Shown here: positions 12,021 through 23,700 of the stretch, piece by piece
Numbering within the stretch: the stretch's first letter is position 1
How the letters are laid out: each line of letters begins with the position of its first letter
DNA from: Morinoia aosen
Lineage: Eukaryota > Arthropoda > Malacostraca > Amphipoda > Talitridae
Direction: 5' to 3'
Assembly: GCA_030386875.1 (NCBI GenBank)
Contig: CM059557.1
Coordinates: forward strand, 56,932,514 to 56,996,513
DNA length: 64,000 bases
Made by a program: the position numbers and the translations under genes
The notes under the pieces: model-generated
The model's database searches: none
Told to the model about the DNA's origin: nothing
The model's input: the letters and a program-made list of their open reading frames with translations, nothing else

Positions 12021-12170
12021 GCATACAACAGAGTACAGTTAAACACAGATATTGAGTGTGCAAGTGCAAGAAGCGTACAACAGAGTACAGTTAAACACAG
12101 ATATTGAGTGTGCAAGTGCAAGAAGCGTACAACAGAGTACAGTTAAACACAGATATTGAGTGTGCAAGTG
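12021..12170. repeat. 52-bp tandem triplication
   Basis: Three nearly identical 52-bp copies begin GCATACAACAGAGTACAG or GCGTACAACAGAGTACAG and contain AACACAGATATTGAGTGTG. The first copy differs from the others by one base at its start. The near identity implies a recent event. Confidence 0.9.
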
Positions 12171-12482
12171 ATTGAGGCCATTAGATGGAGACAGAGACGA
12201 TTGTTTGAAGCAATTGCTTGGGATAATTTAAGACGACCGCTGGTGGCAATTCATGACAATCACTTCATATAACTCTAGACGATTGTTTTATTTATTACAA
12301 AACAATAGTTTCAGATAATTGAAAACAATTGCTTGGAACTATCAAAATTAATTGTCTGAGACCATAATAAAAGACGGTAGTTCAAGAAAATATGAAACAA
12401 TTAAAATCAGTTGATTGTGACAATTGAACTCTAACGCTCTGGTCAGTTGAAGACATTCATTACAGACGGAGACTGGTGAGCA

Positions 12483-12930
12483 GTGATTCCCACTCTACAT
12501 AAACACACACACTTAACACAACACACACACTTAACACAACACACACCCAACACAACACACACACACACTACACTTAACACACACACTCAACACAACACAC
12601 GCACACTCAACACAACACACGCACATTCAACACAACACACACACTCAACACAGTACACACGCACACTTTGCACAACACACACTCAACGCAACACACACAC
12701 ACACTCGCTCAACACAATGCACACACACACACTCAACACAACACACACACACTCAACATGAACACGCACTCAACACAACACACACAACAAGTACACTCAA
12801 TACAACACACAACACAACACACACAATACAGCACACGCAACATACACTCAACGCAGCACACTCAACACAACACAACACACAATACAACGCACTCAACACA
12901 ACACACACACAACACAACACACATCCTCAC
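12483..12930. repeat. CA-rich microsatellite (CACACTCAACACAA type)
   Basis: The plus strand is an irregular run of ACAC, CACTCAACACAACACA and related words. It translates to His/Thr/Gln strings in two frames. These are low-complexity products and not genes. Confidence 0.9.
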
Positions 12931-15427
12931 AATTCAGTCCCGAAGTCACCGACCGCGCACCAGAGAACATATCCCGCGTTAAGTCATGGAACTCATGATG
13001 AAGGATTGCCAAGTTACATTGATGTGAGCAGAGAGTAAATACCAGAATTAAATTGACGATGCAGGATCTAACACCACAAACTTCCTCAGCTGGAATACAA
13101 TAATCAACCATAGTCACTTTGTGAAATCTTAATCAAAATCATCCGAAACAACGGATATATTTGCACTTCTGGTTCACACGTTCAGGCCCTTTTATTTTGA
13201 ATTTTGATTATCATTTGAAGACACACAGTACATCTTCCTCGACGGGATAGCTTATCAAATCACTTATCGTACGGATCATGCACTTCACCAGGCAGAGTAA
13301 CTACAGATGAAGATAACAGTGGAGTCTAATTTAGGCTACGATGTTATTCTGAACTCCATCGAACGTCCTACAGTGGCCTCTCGGTGTCACCGTCGATGAC
13401 GTTTACTTCTGTAAACTTCCGACTCATCGATGTATATTTGTTAACTTACCAAGGCATACACCTCAACTAGTTGGGCTTGAGGGTTTGATTTAGCTTAGGG
13501 CTTGGGTCTAAATGCAAAAACTAAACTCCGTTTCTTACGTGAATTATGAAATTATCTACCAAAGTGTCAATAAATCGAACGCGATCACTTCAGTAGTAGA
13601 ATTATCAGTGGAAGAATTGCTGGTCTTATTGGAAAAAATTCTTTGTTGTCGTTCGTAACTGGCGTAATAAAGTGCTTATCGTTTAAAGTTAAGGTGAGAA
13701 GAAAGTTAAAGAAGGCGCAAGAAAATTAAGGGACATACTTTTGGTATTCCCTGCAATACTGAAGTTAAAAATTTATATGGTCTAAAATGTGCATCACTTT
13801 CCGCAACGCGGCGATGTGTGATTACGCTAATGGCTGATAAAAAGTTAATTGCAATTTGAAATAGAAAAGAAAGCTATAACAGACAATTTAACTGCGTCAA
13901 AAGTTTTTATGTGACAACAATTTGTCATTTCGTTTTGAAAATTTTCGTAAAAAATTTATTTTTTTATTTTTTTTCCACCCGCGTTTGGAGTTATTAAGGA
14001 GATGGAGTGATGCACAGCCCAAGTTTAAATAAATAAATTCAATCTTGTAGTAACATTTGGATGCTTTTGTGGTGAAAATAAAGTGTGCAATTTCTTCACC
14101 ATTAAACTTCCCTATCGAAATAGAGTGCACGGTTTATAACAAGTTACTACAGTTATTTATGATGATTCAATAATTCAAAACAATTGTCCTCGTGTCCTCA
14201 CTAGACTCAGAGTATCACTCGTTCATCAAGTATATCTGCTCAAAAAAAATCAACAAAAGGTCAAAAGAGTAGCAAGAGCAATGCCTTCAGCACCTCAATT
14301 GTATGCTTCGACGGAAATTTACGCGAGGAGGGAAATGATCCTTAATATTATTTATTAACCCCATAACGTAAACCCCATGGCCAACGTTACAACACTCCAA
14401 GGCCTTGATAAATATTACCCCATACCTGTTAATTAAGAAAAAACATAGCTACAAAGCAAATATATTGGAGGCATAAAACTACACGTAAAATAGCACTCCA
14501 TGGTTCTCATTTATTCTGATACAAGTTATCTGAAAAATGGCAGCATGTGCTTGTGACTTAAAAAATTCCCAGAAAAGGTTATTGGTTAAATATGTCATTT
14601 GGGTTGACACAAAAGTGCGGTATCACAGGTTTAAATAATTTTTTATTCATGAACTTAGACTGTAACTAGTAGCAAAATATTTTTTAAAGATGCAGTTAGG
14701 CCATCCATCCATTCACATTCTCGCGCAAATATATTTTTGGCAGACTTCACTTGGAGCACAATTGTAACAGTCACACAAGGTAAAATTCTACAGAATATTA
14801 AAATTTCAAAGCAAAGAATTAGGCACACAAAGCGAATTTCACCCAGTAAAGATATCTATATTTGTGGTGGAGCTATTTTAACTCAATGTTCGGTTAATTT
14901 TTTGTTAGGTCATCCCACAAAATGTTCCTTATTTACATTGTACGACTGAGACTTGCACTATGCCTTAATTCAGGAAACAACATCATAACTTTTCAAAGCA
15001 AGTTAGCCGAAAAAAATCAAATGTCATAAAAATAATTACCCATGAATGCCGTTGGAAACATTGCTACCTGGAACTTGAAACGCGCTCGTCAAATTTTTAC
15101 ATTAAATGTGCATATGTTAGGTTACCAGAGCCGTAAATAACGGCCTCATTTAAATACCATAATGAGATCAGCATCTCAATTGTTGTATTCGAATGGAAAT
15201 TTTTTTTTTTTGTCTTATGGTGCGACTCGAAATGTTGCTCTCTGATGGGCAAGTAATCTCAAAACTCATGTTCGGTTAAGCACGTGAAACGCGTAATTAA
15301 GATGGTAATTATATTCTAGCATTACTGACGTTTACTGTTGACGATGACGTTTACTGTTCTTACCTTCTGATTGTTTTAAAACCTAAAAGTGAAACAGAGC
15401 GAGGTTCCGGCTATAGATAGCAATCCT

Positions 15428-15662
15428 CAACACTTTGACCACAACGTAAGCCATCGGTGGCCACGGAGGGGATTTCCATAAAGCTCTTGGCCGACCAATA
15501 GTCATAAGCTCAATTTTCATAAATACTTGATTAAAGCTAAATCAAGGTACGATCCTGTAAATGTTTACTATTTTCAAAATTTCCGACTACAATTGACTTT
15601 AACTTTGTGTTGAACGTTGAGCTTCAGTTTAATTTAATACCCATTACGGTTAAAGTGTTAGG
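15428..15662 (-). mobile_element. Short TTAA-type MITE-like element, copy 2
   Basis: The ends are inverted: CTCAACACTTTGACCACAACG at the left and, on the minus strand, CCTAACACTTTAACCGTAATG from the right. This gives about 19-bp TIRs with a C(T/C)AACACTTT start. The interior aligns with copy 1 at 7060-7275 in opposite orientation. Length (about 235 bp) and TTAA-like ends suggest a piggyBac-derived MITE, but no autonomous relative is in the window. Confidence 0.5.
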
Positions 15663-17399
15663 ACTTTTAAGGTGCAAAAATAGAATAAAATATAACTGAA
15701 TGTCAACTGAAAAAATCGCAGTTCGAAAATAAAAATTTGCAGTCATTTAGTGTTCAGGTATCCATTTCACTGGCTTACACAGAACTAATTCGCACTGTAA
15801 GTTCTTTTTATACGGGGTCAAGAAATACTTATGAATAAATTTATAAGTAAATGCGCCACCACTTTCATGTTTTATAAAAAGTCCGAAGAACTGTATTGAA
15901 TAACAAGAACCCTTAAAACGTTTATTTCTGGTATCAGATTTCAACATTCATTTATCCTCTTGAATATAGATACACAACGTATGCATATAATCTGTTGGTT
16001 TGAAAATGTTTTCAGTGACTTAATATTGAATGAATCCTGACAGAAAAATCTTCATTCTAACCAAACTTGTACGACTGATCAACGCCAGTCTCCAGGAAAC
16101 AATTGTCGGCGAAACGGAGCAAGTGAGGAAAGCCCAAAGCATGGGCTGATACAAAAAAAAACGCAACAATTTCTACTTTCTAGGTATCTAAAATGCAGAG
16201 TCGTGGAGTCTAATTCTGGCGAGCACTTATTGTTGGCTACACGCCATTCCAGTCTCGAGCGCGTCTGGTCCTTCATTCAGTACCCGCAGCACACGCGCTT
16301 TGGATGCACAAATGTTTATTTTATGCAGTCAAAGAACATAAACGAAACCAGATGAAATTCGTGTCTCAATATCAGACATGGTGTGTGTTATATATTGCAT
16401 GTATTGATATTTATTTTGGTTTCGCCTGGAATATTTTACAGTCCCGCTTTTATTCTCTCGCTTGGAGGTCTTCGATCCTGGGAATATATTTTCAAATATC
16501 TAAACTTCAACAAACAGTTGATATATGTTGGTGTTAATTGCACTGTTCCACTACTGATCAAAATTTATTAAAAACCTTTGTGTAACCAAGTAGGAAACCA
16601 CATCGAAAAACCGAAGTAAAAACTGTAGTTCCTCGGAATTCAAGTTCCTTAGATTCATATCAACTTATGGCAACATGTTGACATTGACATTTGAATAGAC
16701 ATTTTTTCATAGGACTCGCAATTAAGTGTGGTCTACCATTTTACGAAGAAAATTTGTCAACGAAAATAATATTTTGCTTGTCTTTCCTGTAACAGATACC
16801 GGGTTCTTAGAGCACTCTGGATGCCTAGTTGTCTAGTTTAAAAAAACGGTGGCAATAAGTGTGTTATGTAAAAAAGTATCCATTCTTACTTTTCAGTGAA
16901 GGATTAAACTATGCAACACGATGTGGCAGTAAATGATGTGCCAATAATAAGTCAAAGTTGTTCTCGAAATTTGCAGCAGGGAGAGGGAGTTTGCTTATGC
17001 TCCTAACTGGACACGTTTTTCTGCGGAAGAAATTATGAAAGATCCTAGCTCTGTGCTCAACCCTTAAAATGGAAATATTTAGTTCATAGGAGAGCTTCTG
17101 TCATATCCAGTCATCATTGTGGACATTAGAGGATTCAGTACTTTAAGCCGCTTTGAAAATTGGTCAAACTATAATACTTTCGACGTCAAAGAGTATTTGA
17201 TTCTTCATGATACTCATTTTCCATTGAATAATTTCACCAAACTTAAGAACACAAAATTTTCATATTTGTGCAATCTAAATGGTAGGACTTCGTATCTCAC
17301 ACTCTTTCAGAGGCTTTCAAATTCCCCTCGTCCTGGTGTATTTCTGACCTTAATTCTAATAAGTTCTACACGATGCTAACACGCTGAATTTCGTTTCAG

Positions 17400-18505
17400 G
17401 TTGTAATAACTACAAGAGAGAGAAAAGCTCCTCTGACCTTCGAAACTGAGTGGGAGCGAGGATGATCATGGAGCAAGTGGCTGGAGCTTCCCCATTGCCC
17501 CGGTCCTCCCCAACCAAGCGGTCCTTCGATGTGGCTTTCCTCACAGGAGCTCGAGATGATCCTCCACCACTTCTTACCCGATCTCCGCAGAGGTCACCCA
17601 ACACCTCCCCCCAAATATCAACACCCGTCTCCCCTTCGTCCAACGCCTCAGCGTATCAGCCAAGCTCTTCCCCAGACGAAGCCCAAGCGTCGCACCAACA
17701 CCCTGGCGTCATCTCCCCAACACCTCCAAAGATGCCTCGAACCAACGATCCTTCTGCACTCGCAGCACCAGAGCCAGACGCCCTTCCATCGAGCGCTTTC
17801 ACGAAAGTAACTCGCACAGCAGAATCGTACACCTCCAAATTAACTCCGGAAGCGCCAGGCCTCCCTCCCAACACATGGCCCAGCCCTGCGGTGTCTCTGA
17901 GCGCCGTCACCTCTTTCCTCAGCGGCAACAAATCGCTCGCGCCTCTGCTCGCTTCTTCAGGAATTTTTCATCCGTCTTTATCGCCGTTACTTCCTCCCGA
18001 CCGCATCAACAATAACCTAGTAGAAGAATACCTCAAGTCCCAGCAAAGTTCAATAACGAGTAAATCCTCCGTAGAGAATCAATTGTCCACAGCGGAGGCT
18101 TTATCGCGGTTACGATCGTCCATGTACTCTACGGACCCGTACAAAATGCCATTCGGGCCGCTCGGTTACCCGGTCACAGCTGGCCAGACCGTACCAACGT
18201 CACCCAAAATCAACCCAGTACCTTTTATTGCTCAAAATCCAGTGGCAGCCATGATTCCGAGCGCTCTGTCGACGCTGAGTCTCGCCTCCCAGAACGTGTG
18301 CGCCAAGTGCAACCTATCATTTAGGATGACATCAGATTTGGTATACCACATGAGGTCTCAACACAAGAAAGAAGAAGACCCATACAAGAAACGAAGGAAC
18401 GATCGTCTCAAGTGTGCCATTTGTGGGGAGTCTTTCAGAGAACGACACCACCTCACCAGGCATATGACAGCTCACCAAGACAGAACGGATGAAGAGACCA
18501 AATGA
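17400..18505 (+). other. Predicted coding exon (exon 2) of the zinc-finger gene
   Basis: The exon begins after the acceptor TTTCGTTTCAG (AG at 17398-17399). All three frames entering from upstream meet a stop before or near the ATG at 17462: TGA at 17447-17449 in the coding frame, and TAA or TGA in the others. The protein therefore cannot begin in an earlier exon through this acceptor. The first 62 nt are 5' UTR without an ATG. The exon continues into the 3' UTR beyond 18505. Confidence 0.7.
17462..18505 (+). CDS. PRDM8/ZNF488-like two-finger C2H2 zinc-finger protein
   Basis: A 347-codon intronless frame. Residues 1-279 are Ser/Pro-rich and probably disordered. Near the N-terminus is KRSFDVAFLTGARDD (about residues 20-34). 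Finger 1 spans C280-H301 (C-X2-C-X12-H-X4-H, containing SFRMTSDLVYHMRS). A basic linker with KKRR follows. Finger 2 spans C318-H338 (C-X2-C-X12-H-X3-H, containing ESFRERHHLTRHMTAH). The finger pair and linker resemble the C-terminus of PRDM8 and its PR-less relative ZNF488, which are nuclear transcriptional repressors in neural development. That role here is inference. No PR/SET domain is encoded in this exon, and the upstream in-frame TGA (17447-17449) argues that none is spliced on. The start ATG has A at -3. A second ATG at 17468 has the stronger ATCATGG context and could be used instead. Codon use and GC content stand out from the AT-rich flanks, supporting a real gene. Confidence 0.85.
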   Translation: MIMEQVAGASPLPRSSPTKRSFDVAFLTGARDDPPPLLTRSPQRSPNTSPQISTPVSPSSNASAYQPSSSPDEAQASHQHPGVISPTPPKMPRTNDPSALAAPEPDALPSSAFTKVTRTAESYTSKLTPEAPGLPPNTWPSPAVSLSAVTSFLSGNKSLAPLLASSGIFHPSLSPLLPPDRINNNLVEEYLKSQQSSITSKSSVENQLSTAEALSRLRSSMYSTDPYKMPFGPLGYPVTAGQTVPTSPKINPVPFIAQNPVAAMIPSALSTLSLASQNVCAKCNLSFRMTSDLVYHMRSQHKKEEDPYKKRRNDRLKCAICGESFRERHHLTRHMTAHQDRTDEETK

Positions 18506-18584
18506 TGTCTCTAATCTACGCGTGCAAAAGCCCCTCTAAGTTTCTCAAATCAAGTTGTTCACCATTCAAGCACGGCCCAGTGTA

Positions 18585-18590
18585 ATTAAA
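18585..18590 (+). other. Candidate poly(A) signals of the zinc-finger gene
   Basis: ATTAAA lies 80 bp after the stop codon. A canonical AATAAA first appears at 19506-19511. Either could end the transcript, and the sequence does not decide between them. Confidence 0.3.
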
Positions 18591-20214
18591 TATTATTAAG
18601 TTAAGAAAAAAACATTCATTATTCCGAATAAGCTCACAGATAAAGCTCTGTTAAGAGCTACCGAAGATCTCTAAGCCTATATTGTAGTGGTTGAACTATT
18701 GTGTAGCGAGAGGGTAAAGAAACCAATTCATGTTATATGCTCTTTCAAACTTTGAATACAGAATATTAACGCATTGCTTATATCGCGATAATGGTTAAAG
18801 TCTCAAGCAAAGAATATTGACGTTTAACTTAACCGCAATGCTTGTACCATGAAAGCAATATTCTCCTATGCAATGATGTCAATTGTATGCAAAGAATTTC
18901 ATTGTTCTAGGGTTTAAATAATTTTGTGGAAAACCATGCAGATTATTTTAAGATGCGGCATCCATTTTAGTGAATATTGTGATAGAAATAAGTAATTGAG
19001 GACACATATTTGAGAAGTGCCAAACCGCAAATCGAGTTGTAATGAAAGTGTTTCTTGAGCATCATGCTTCCTGAAAACTTAAAACCGTTAGCGTTATTCT
19101 GTGCTCAAAATATTTCTCATTAAAATATTCTGGTCGATGCCTGACGATTGAAATTTGCCAAATTTATCTCATGTGTTTCAATTAATTTCAATGGGTAGTG
19201 CACGTTTTCTGGAAACAGCGGAACTTGTCTGTTACAGAAACTTGGAGTGGTGCAGATAGTGTTTTCAAGCTTTGGAAATGAAATATCTTCTCGTGCAACA
19301 TTTGTACAGCTGTGCACATACAAGCTAAGCTTAGTGACAGGAAGTGTTAAACTCGGAAAATTCGTCTCGAGTTGTCAGGTAGCATCTTAACGAAGAAATA
19401 CTATTCAGCTTGCTGTAGCAAGATGGTGAAAGAATAGTCTACCTAGTCGGATGTTATAAAATGTGCAATAATAATATAAAACTGCTAGGCAGTTCTACCA
19501 TACAAAATAAAAGTTCCTTAAGCTCAAAAGAGTTTTATATCCTTCCAGGCAATCACTGACTTTTTCATTACTACCCCGCTAGCACTCTAGTGAAACGTGA
19601 AAACAGCGCTCTGTGGAATTTTAGCCATTTAAATAAGACTTACATTTTTGCTTCATATCATTCCCTACAGAAATTTCGTGAAATAACTGTGAGGCAAAGT
19701 TAGAGCATGCAATCAACATCGTAGAACCACCCAATTCTATCCCGACTGTCGAAACTGCTGGCTCGATGGGTCACAGGAAGAAATGGAACTTCATGTTACT
19801 AAAGTACTAACAACGTAAGAAAGAACAAATCGAAAAATAATCTAGCACTGCAAATGAAAGTGAGAGTTATACTTTAGCCTTTTCACCTAAAACGTTATTA
19901 GAAATGAATTACTTGATATATTGGTATGAATCCAACTTACAACCACGTGTTTTTACACCATTACACTTAGGTGAAGATCAAACGTTGAAAAGTAGCTCCC
20001 TTCAAAGCAAACTGTGCAAGGAGCGCAATCCCTGTCAGGGGCGCATAAACACAGGCTTCTTTTCAAAGTAAATCCGAACAATTGCCTGTCACTGTCGGGG
20101 CCATTGTGCTCTCTAATCCGACTCTCCTTTACATTAGGCTTCCCCTTAACCACCTGTTCTGCCACGCCGCTTGTTCCTCTGACGCATATGGTGCGTGCCT
20201 TGCCACCTCGCGCA

Positions 20215-20365
20215 CCCTGCCTCGTACCCTGCACTGCCTGGTACACTGCACAGTACACACACGCCTGGTACACTGCACACACGAGCAGTGTGGGCACTCT
20301 ACACTGTCTGGTACACAGCGCACACCCTACCCTCGTATTGTACACTCACTGGTACATTTCACACA
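20215..20365. repeat. Degenerate TGGTACACTGCACA repeat
   Basis: Words such as CTGGTACACTGCACA, GTACACACACGCCTGGTAC, CTACACTGTCTGGTACACA and TACACTCACTGGTAC recur about every 25-30 bp. Overlapping open frames on both strands (64-130 codons) are Cys/His-rich by-products of this repetition. Confidence 0.55.
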
Positions 20366-20449
20366 GACTGTGACCATATTCACATAGCACATTCCGCTCT
20401 GATGAACACGGTACGCTCATGGGCATAATAATCTGGCTTCCTGACGAGC

Positions 20450-20745
20450 AAACTGTACAGTAAAGAACTAACTTGCGTGTAAATTAACGAGGCGACCGGC
20501 TTGTACACTGACGAACTAACTGGCATGTACGCTAAGACTTATCTGACATGACATGTACTCTAGCGAATAAACTGATATGTAAAGTAACGAACACACTGAA
20601 ATGTACACTAACGAGTAAACTGTATGCTCCAAGGAGTAAACTGCCACGTACACTAACGAATAGATTGACACGTACTCTAACGAGTAAATTACTAGTGCAC
20701 TAACGAACACACAGATGTGCTACACTGACAGGTACAACAGCGAGG
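20450..20745. repeat. Degenerate ACGTACACTAACGAGTAAACTG repeat, about 22-26 bp
   Basis: At least ten diverged copies of a motif close to ATGTACACTAACGAGTAAAC follow each other. The TGTACACT core is shared with the patch just upstream, so the two may be parts of one old array. Confidence 0.6.
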
Positions 20746-23700
20746 TGCACCAACACCTGCACGGCCGTTACCCCCTCACACTGCACTCGCGTAAACGCGT
20801 CCGAAAATCGTTACCGTCTCTAATGACATTCTAACGCATCCTCTATGGATTGTTGTCGCGCAGACACATAATTATACGGAACTATCACTGCAGAGTCTGA
20901 GATCGCTTCAGATAGTAATTAGATTAGATCATATTTCGCCCTAAGTGGCTTTCATTTTCAAAATGAATCAAGTTAAAATGAAGGCTGCTAAAGCGCAGAC
21001 ATTGAATTCGATTTCTGTCTTTCTATTTTTGATATCTACAGTGCGGAAAATTGTAAAAGTGGTCAAGTTCATGGAAATTATGATTTTTTTATTGCTTTTA
21101 ACAACCCCGTTAGCGCTGGTTAAATGCCCAAGTTTGATAAAGCCGTCAAATAAGGGAAACAAAAAATAAGCAATGAGTTTTTATTTGGAAAAATTCATAC
21201 GTTTTTACCCCGAAGTTTTCTTTTCATAACGACGACTCACTGTACTGCAGAGTGCACAATCACATGAGTGCATTTGAAGTGGATGTGAAGGTAATTTGAT
21301 TTTTCCAGTAAACAAGGACGAGCCATCAATGAAGGGGATAATTTCGCACCGATCTCCGCTTATGCTCTGTGTCAAGCGATCGCCTCCTCGGAGCAGAACA
21401 AATGAATGGCAGATGAACGATAATAAATAAAGCAATAATGTGGAGGGCAGGGAGGGAGCGCCGAACGGTTTGGCCAATATGGTGGCTGTAGAGCTGGCTG
21501 TGCCGCCAGACAAAGACTGAACATATGTGCCGACAAAGGCGTCCCTGCTGCACCGTATTGACGAAGAGCTCAAAGCTCTGGTGATCTGTATACGACTACA
21601 TACACACACACACTTGACTACTGCAGTGCTACTCCAAACTCCAAGTTCTCGACAACCTAATTCAGAGTGATTCTATTTGACTCTCAGTGCGCTATTGCTA
21701 TAATGTGTACTGCTTTTTCCTCATTTACAGCATTTTATGGATTTTTTGCACTAAGTTCTGGGAAGCCTACACGAGCGTGCCACGATTCAATTTGTTTTGA
21801 GCTGTACCCGAAATCATTACACTTTTGAAAGATTTTTAGGCATATCTAAGAAATTTTCTCTTGATATTTAATTCAATTAATGAGCGTGAATTATAGCGTT
21901 AACTCTTCATTGTTAAAAAAATTTGTTTTAATCCTGATATTATGACGTATCTGAAACGTTTTTGCGTTCAGTTTTCTGTAGCTTACATCAATATGCTAGA
22001 CTTGATTTCAGTGAGAACGGCTGATGCCTTTTTTTTTTTTGCAGAGACCATATAAAACGAGACAAAGTCTGTGTTGCGATCGATGGTAACCCATTCTGAA
22101 ATGCAGCACATGGAAGCAAGCACGTCAGCTTCCTTTTAAGGATGACCTGAATATGACATGTGGCGGTCAAGCTGTCCTTTCGAATTAAATTCCATATCTC
22201 GGTGGTTAGCTTCAGTTTAACACCATAGCACAGATCATATGTTATTCATTACTCACCATAATAGTTCATAGTTATTCAAAAATCTCATTAATTTACTGTA
22301 TTGTGCAGTGTACCAGTTCATCTTGTAAGACGAGTGCAGTTGTGCAAAACTAGTACTTCTATTTATAACACTTTGGTTATGATGAACTTAACTTAACGCT
22401 TTGCTTCGATCTCGGCCAAACAGCTGCACAACGTAAAAGTTTTTTGCATTTTATCACAATTCACACAGTCCATAAAAAATAGGCCTAAAATCTTGTACAC
22501 GTTTTAAATCGAAGAAAGAAGAAGAAAAATAAAACATTCCTAAGCCCGTGATGTGTAACGAACAAGAAAACGCATAGATTGAAAAGTGAAGTGATCTATT
22601 AATCTGATCACCGGTAAATCGGGCAGTATGACAGCCATGTTAGTTAACTCTTGATTATCTTACCCAATATTTGAACAATTTAAGAACACTCATGACGAAG
22701 GAAAAAATAACGTTGAAATGTTAAAGAGGAACGCATTGAAAGAAATAACCATCAATTACGTTGATAGATTGGCTTCTCAATTGCACGAAAACAACTGACT
22801 GGTGAAGCATAAGAATGTGAGTGATCGTTCGTGCAGCCGAAAAGTTCGACAGCTAAGCTATTTGAAACTAAGTTCTCGCATCCCCATGCTCGTACAGACA
22901 CGGGTACATAAAAAGTAAAATGAGTGTTAGCGTGCACGTCTCAGTGAAAACATGCAAACTAAATAGACGACCGGATAAATTTCCTGCTTTCACAAAGCGC
23001 TGTATGAATGAGACGTGACACGTACTAGCTAGAGAAGAAGTGTGAGGATAATCTTATGAGCTGCTATTATTTACATGATTGCAAAAGATATACACTCATC
23101 CTGAGCTACGAGGCATGTTTAAAATAAATACTAATTTTTGACACACAAAAAGTGGATTAGTTCAACAGTAAGAACTACAATGACAATTTTGGCAACTGCC
23201 GTCACTCGTTGTAACCAAGTTCATCAACTCAGATTAGCTAAGGAACATAGTTTGTTCATGGACATAATTACAAGACAACACATCAAAATAAATTTGCAGT
23301 CTCATAATAACCTGCCGTACAATTTAACAAGTTTAGAAGATACAATACGGGTTAGAATAGAGACAAAGGAAATCATTTTGTCATACAAAGCTCGTTTATA
23401 AAAGCGTACCTCACTCTAGCGAAATTTTAAAACGTGTGCAAACCAACAGTGCGGGTGCAAACGTCTAATATTAAGCTTCATGAAAACCGAAAAGATGTTC
23501 AAAAATACAGAACAGTATCTAAATGTGCCAATATATGCAACGTGCTTAGTTAACTCAAATAAAGCAGAAGAGCCTTAGTTTAAGTAGATTAATACGCTAT
23601 GTCAATTGCTAAATCAAATATGCTCTCGTGATATATACAAAAATAGTGAGAATATAGAATATCGCATTTCTAAATGAAAAAATGAAAAATAATGACAAAA

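Larger units (their letters stand above)
11378..17399 (+). other. Predicted large first intron
   Basis: It would run from GTGAGA at 11378 to the pyrimidine-biased acceptor TTTCGTTTCAG ending at 17399. No coding exon is recognisable in it. It holds a 52-bp triplication (12021-12170), a CA-rich microsatellite (12483-12930), a MITE-like element (15428-15662) and AT-rich filler. Short open frames (up to 104 codons) follow the microsatellite or are unremarkable. Additional small exons cannot be excluded without transcript data. Confidence 0.5.

Noticed and set aside
17450..17461. GTG at 17450 as the start of the zinc-finger frame
   Set aside because: Nuclear arthropod genes start at ATG. ATG at 17462 (A at -3) or 17468 is the credible start and only four codons are lost.
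21205..21609. 134-codon minus-strand ORF
   Set aside because: No domain, no promoter or splice support, and a second overlapping minus-strand frame is open. Treated as chance.
22028..22045. Strong splice-acceptor-like poly(T)-TGCAG
   Set aside because: No open coding frame with domain content follows and no donor partner is evident. Likely a chance poly(T) tract.
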